A DNA stretch of 44,356 nucleotides from Candidatus Latescibacterota bacterium (GTDB lineage: Bacteria; Krumholzibacteriota; Krumholzibacteriia; WVZY01): contig CP070677.1 of NCBI GenBank assembly GCA_020352495.1, positions 716,301 to 760,656 of the forward strand. The letters run 5' to 3'. The notes below the pieces were generated by a model. The model saw nothing but the letters and a program-made list of their open reading frames with translations, was not told the DNA's origin and ran no database searches. A program made the position numbers and the translations under genes. Shown piece by piece: positions 42,688 to 44,356 of this stretch; positions within the stretch are counted from its first letter, which is position 1; each line of letters begins with the position of its first letter.

Positions 42688-43956
42688 TCAGTCCGGGTTT
42701 GCCTGCGGGGTCATCGGCGTGCCTATCGCGACACTTCGGGTGCCAAACCGGCTGAGGAAAAGCGCGCCAAGACCGGCAAGAAACGCGAACAGACCGAGGA
42801 GCCATCCAAGGAATTTGAACAGCGTCCCCAGCGGACCACCAAAGGGCAGGAGAGAGAAGCCAAACCCCAGCAACGCGGGGAGATAAAGCACCGCCAACCC
42901 GACTACCACGATCGCAAAGGGGTTTGTGGTTTGAATGTTTAGCAACTCGTTTACTTTGGCACCCAGCGCATATATAAAGACCGTGTCCGCAATGATGAAT
43001 ATGGCGATACAGCTGACGATCAACACGAACGCGAGCGGTATACCGATGAGTGTTATCAACAGGACGATGGTCAAGAATGTCACGACGAAAACACCGATAA
43101 AGGCCACAAGAAATCCTGCTCCAAAACTCTTGAGCACACCGCTGGTCACGTGCTCCTGGCTCCGAATGACCCGCTCCCTGAGGAAAAGAATTATGAGAAA
43201 TGAGAGGATCAAACTGATAAAGAACTTCATGGGGATAATGAAAAGCTCGAACATCCGCATGTGGTGTCCAAAGAGAAGTGGGAAACCTAAAAACGACAGG
43301 TTGAAATCTTTGATATTCTTGCGCTCGCCGTGGATGAGGACTTCCGGCTCCTCCTCCAATTCTCCGCCGACTACGATGACGTTCCCATTGACCTCTGCAC
43401 CCGAGCGCATCCGGGCATTCCCACCGATAACCACAACGTCACCCACCACTTTCCCCGCACACGACACATCACCGCCAAACGCAACGACATCTCCCCGGAC
43501 CAGCTCGTCGGCGCCAACATAAACGTCCTCTCCAACCTGGATGATGTCGGAGCCTTTCTCGCGGTATCTCCGGGTCCCCTCATACGATGTCCAGTCACCC
43601 GTATCAAATATGATCCTGGGTTTGGAGGTGTCCGCCTCACCTCCTTCGCCCGCCGGTCCTTCGATCCGGATTCCGCTCTCATCAATCTTGATGCTGAGAG
43701 CACCTTCTTTTGTTTTTTTCTGCGTCGCTTTTTCAGCCTCTTGTTCTTTGTCTTTTGGCTCTTCATCCTCCACGACAACCGTGTCCGCCGCGGTCTGCCC
43801 TGTTGTGTCCGCCGCAGTCTGAGCCATGGACGTCGCGATCGGCACAAAAACCGCCTTGGCCACCGTCCGAACAACGGTGTTACTCACGCCAACGAATAGC
43901 GCCAAAAAAAGCACGAATGTCAAAACACCAAAGATTTTAAACAATGAACGACGCAT
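42688..43956 (-). CDS. Bactofilin-like repeat domain fused to multi-pass membrane domain
   Basis: 422 residues. N-terminal membrane helix (about 10-40), an acidic/basic linker (50-85), a beta-helix-like repeat (about 137-198: GEDVYVGADELVRGDVVAFGGDVSCAGKVVGDVVVIGGNARM...GNVIVVGG) that resembles bactofilin polymer-forming repeats, then four to five membrane helices (about 240-400). It may form membrane-bound scaffolds. ATG 43956 has AAGGAG 8 bases upstream. It overlaps the next gene's end by 20 bases. Confidence 0.75.
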   Translation of the reverse strand: MRRSLFKIFGVLTFVLFLALFVGVSNTVVRTVAKAVFVPIATSMAQTAADTTGQTAADTVVVEDEEPKDKEQEAEKATQKKTKEGALSIKIDESGIRIEGPAGEGGEADTSKPRIIFDTGDWTSYEGTRRYREKGSDIIQVGEDVYVGADELVRGDVVAFGGDVSCAGKVVGDVVVIGGNARMRSGAEVNGNVIVVGGELEEEPEVLIHGERKNIKDFNLSFLGFPLLFGHHMRMFELFIIPMKFFISLILSFLIILFLRERVIRSQEHVTSGVLKSFGAGFLVAFIGVFVVTFLTIVLLITLIGIPLAFVLIVSCIAIFIIADTVFIYALGAKVNELLNIQTTNPFAIVVVGLAVLYLPALLGFGFSLLPFGGPLGTLFKFLGWLLGLFAFLAGLGALFLSRFGTRSVAIGTPMTPQANPD

Positions 43957-44332
43957 TCTGAGTACTCCTTCTATGGGCACTCCTGAAATACCACCATACC
44001 CCGATGGTGAGGAGTAGGAACACCGCCAGCGCGGGCAGCATCAGTGTTTCGCCTAGAGAAGACAACAGCGAGAGTCCCGCCTGCAAGACCGTTTTGGCAG
44101 TCCTCAAGTCGCTGCCCATGCGTTCGAAGAACCGATCGACTACGTCGACGCTTGCCATCGCATCCTGCACGCCGATGTACGTATCTGTCGCGAGGACAGT
44201 GCTCTTTCCAACGAAGCCCTTGAACTGACCGGACAGTATCGACGCGACGGAGATGGCAATGAGAACCACAGCGACGGCCGCAACGACAAAAAATATTTTG
44301 ATTATTGTTGCGACATTATTGATCGGTTTCAT
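43937..44332 (-). CDS. Small membrane protein of unknown function
   Basis: 131 residues with two hydrophobic helices (about 9-34 and 95-115) and a helical loop between them (TDTYIGVQDAMASVDVVDRFFERMGSDLRTAKTVLQAGLSLL). I do not recognise it. ATG 44332 has AGGAGG 6 bases upstream. It overlaps the bactofilin-like gene, so the two are co-translated and may form a complex. Confidence 0.7.
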   Translation of the reverse strand: MKPINNVATIIKIFFVVAAVAVVLIAISVASILSGQFKGFVGKSTVLATDTYIGVQDAMASVDVVDRFFERMGSDLRTAKTVLQAGLSLLSSLGETLMLPALAVFLLLTIGVWWYFRSAHRRSTQNASFIV

Positions 44333-44356
44333 CTTGTTCCTCCTGACCCCTTCAGA

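Overview
The window looks like a compact bacterial chromosome segment of roughly 55% GC. Its genes are densely packed and nearly all on the minus strand. It fits a Gram-negative (diderm) member of the FCB superphylum, something like Krumholzibacteriota, Eisenbacteria or a relative. The evidence is LpxH (lipid A synthesis), a BamA-type outer-membrane barrel, a PorV-like outer-membrane protein, two secreted proteins with type IX-secretion-like C-terminal tails, a short primary-type sigma factor of about 290 residues, and a two-subunit glycyl-tRNA synthetase. The phylum is inferred from gene style, not proven. No tRNA, rRNA, CRISPR array, insertion sequence or phage gene was found.

Layout, in the direction of minus-strand transcription (right to left). 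Positions 44332-41303 hold an envelope operon: a small membrane protein, a bactofilin-like membrane protein and a BamA-like barrel. Positions 41302-40674 are a non-coding, partly structured stretch. Then come a secreted HEXXH metallopeptidase (40673-39606), rlmN on the plus strand (38307-39428), an NtrX-like response regulator (38117-36729), a small secreted protein (36612-36304) and a 1019-residue TPR/GAF/AAA+ sigma-54 activator (36248-33189). A 750-base non-coding region (33188-32442) is full of strong inverted repeats and precedes a two-gene operon encoding an FN3 lipoprotein and a DUF4384-like protein (32390-30190). Next are a zinc-site-less M6-like peptidase homologue and a PorV-like protein (29955-25580), with lpxH convergent on the plus strand.

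Further left lie htrA and a sigma factor (24310-21889), M23 peptidase (21684-20755), AMIN/amidase/LysM, CdaR-like and PhnD-like genes (20565-17248), then EIIA, VanZ, hisS and aspS (17179-13127), then two lipoprotein genes (13038-12134). A large operon follows: phoH, pgpH, ybeY, corC, DUF502, mgtE, recO, glyQ, glyS (11750-664). It resembles the classical phoH-pgpH-ybeY-dgkA-cdd-era-recO-glyQ-glyS cluster of Firmicutes, but corC-DUF502-mgtE replaces dgkA-cdd-era. The left edge holds the start of another secreted protein with a good promoter and a 320-base leader.

Functional themes are RNA maturation and tRNA charging, c-di-AMP (a PgpH hydrolase and a CdaR-like protein but no cyclase in view), divalent-cation handling, peptidoglycan remodelling, outer-membrane assembly, and sigma-54 control. 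The most interesting area is 30190-36612. A perfect -24/-12 promoter, a dyad at the usual enhancer distance, a Y-shaped inverted-repeat structure with G-U pairs that favour a plus-strand RNA, and a dedicated TPR activator lie together beside an unusual Tyr/Asp-rich and Lys/Arg-rich secreted protein. This may be an undescribed sigma-54-controlled surface system, but that reading is inference. All promoter, dyad and hairpin calls were made by eye.
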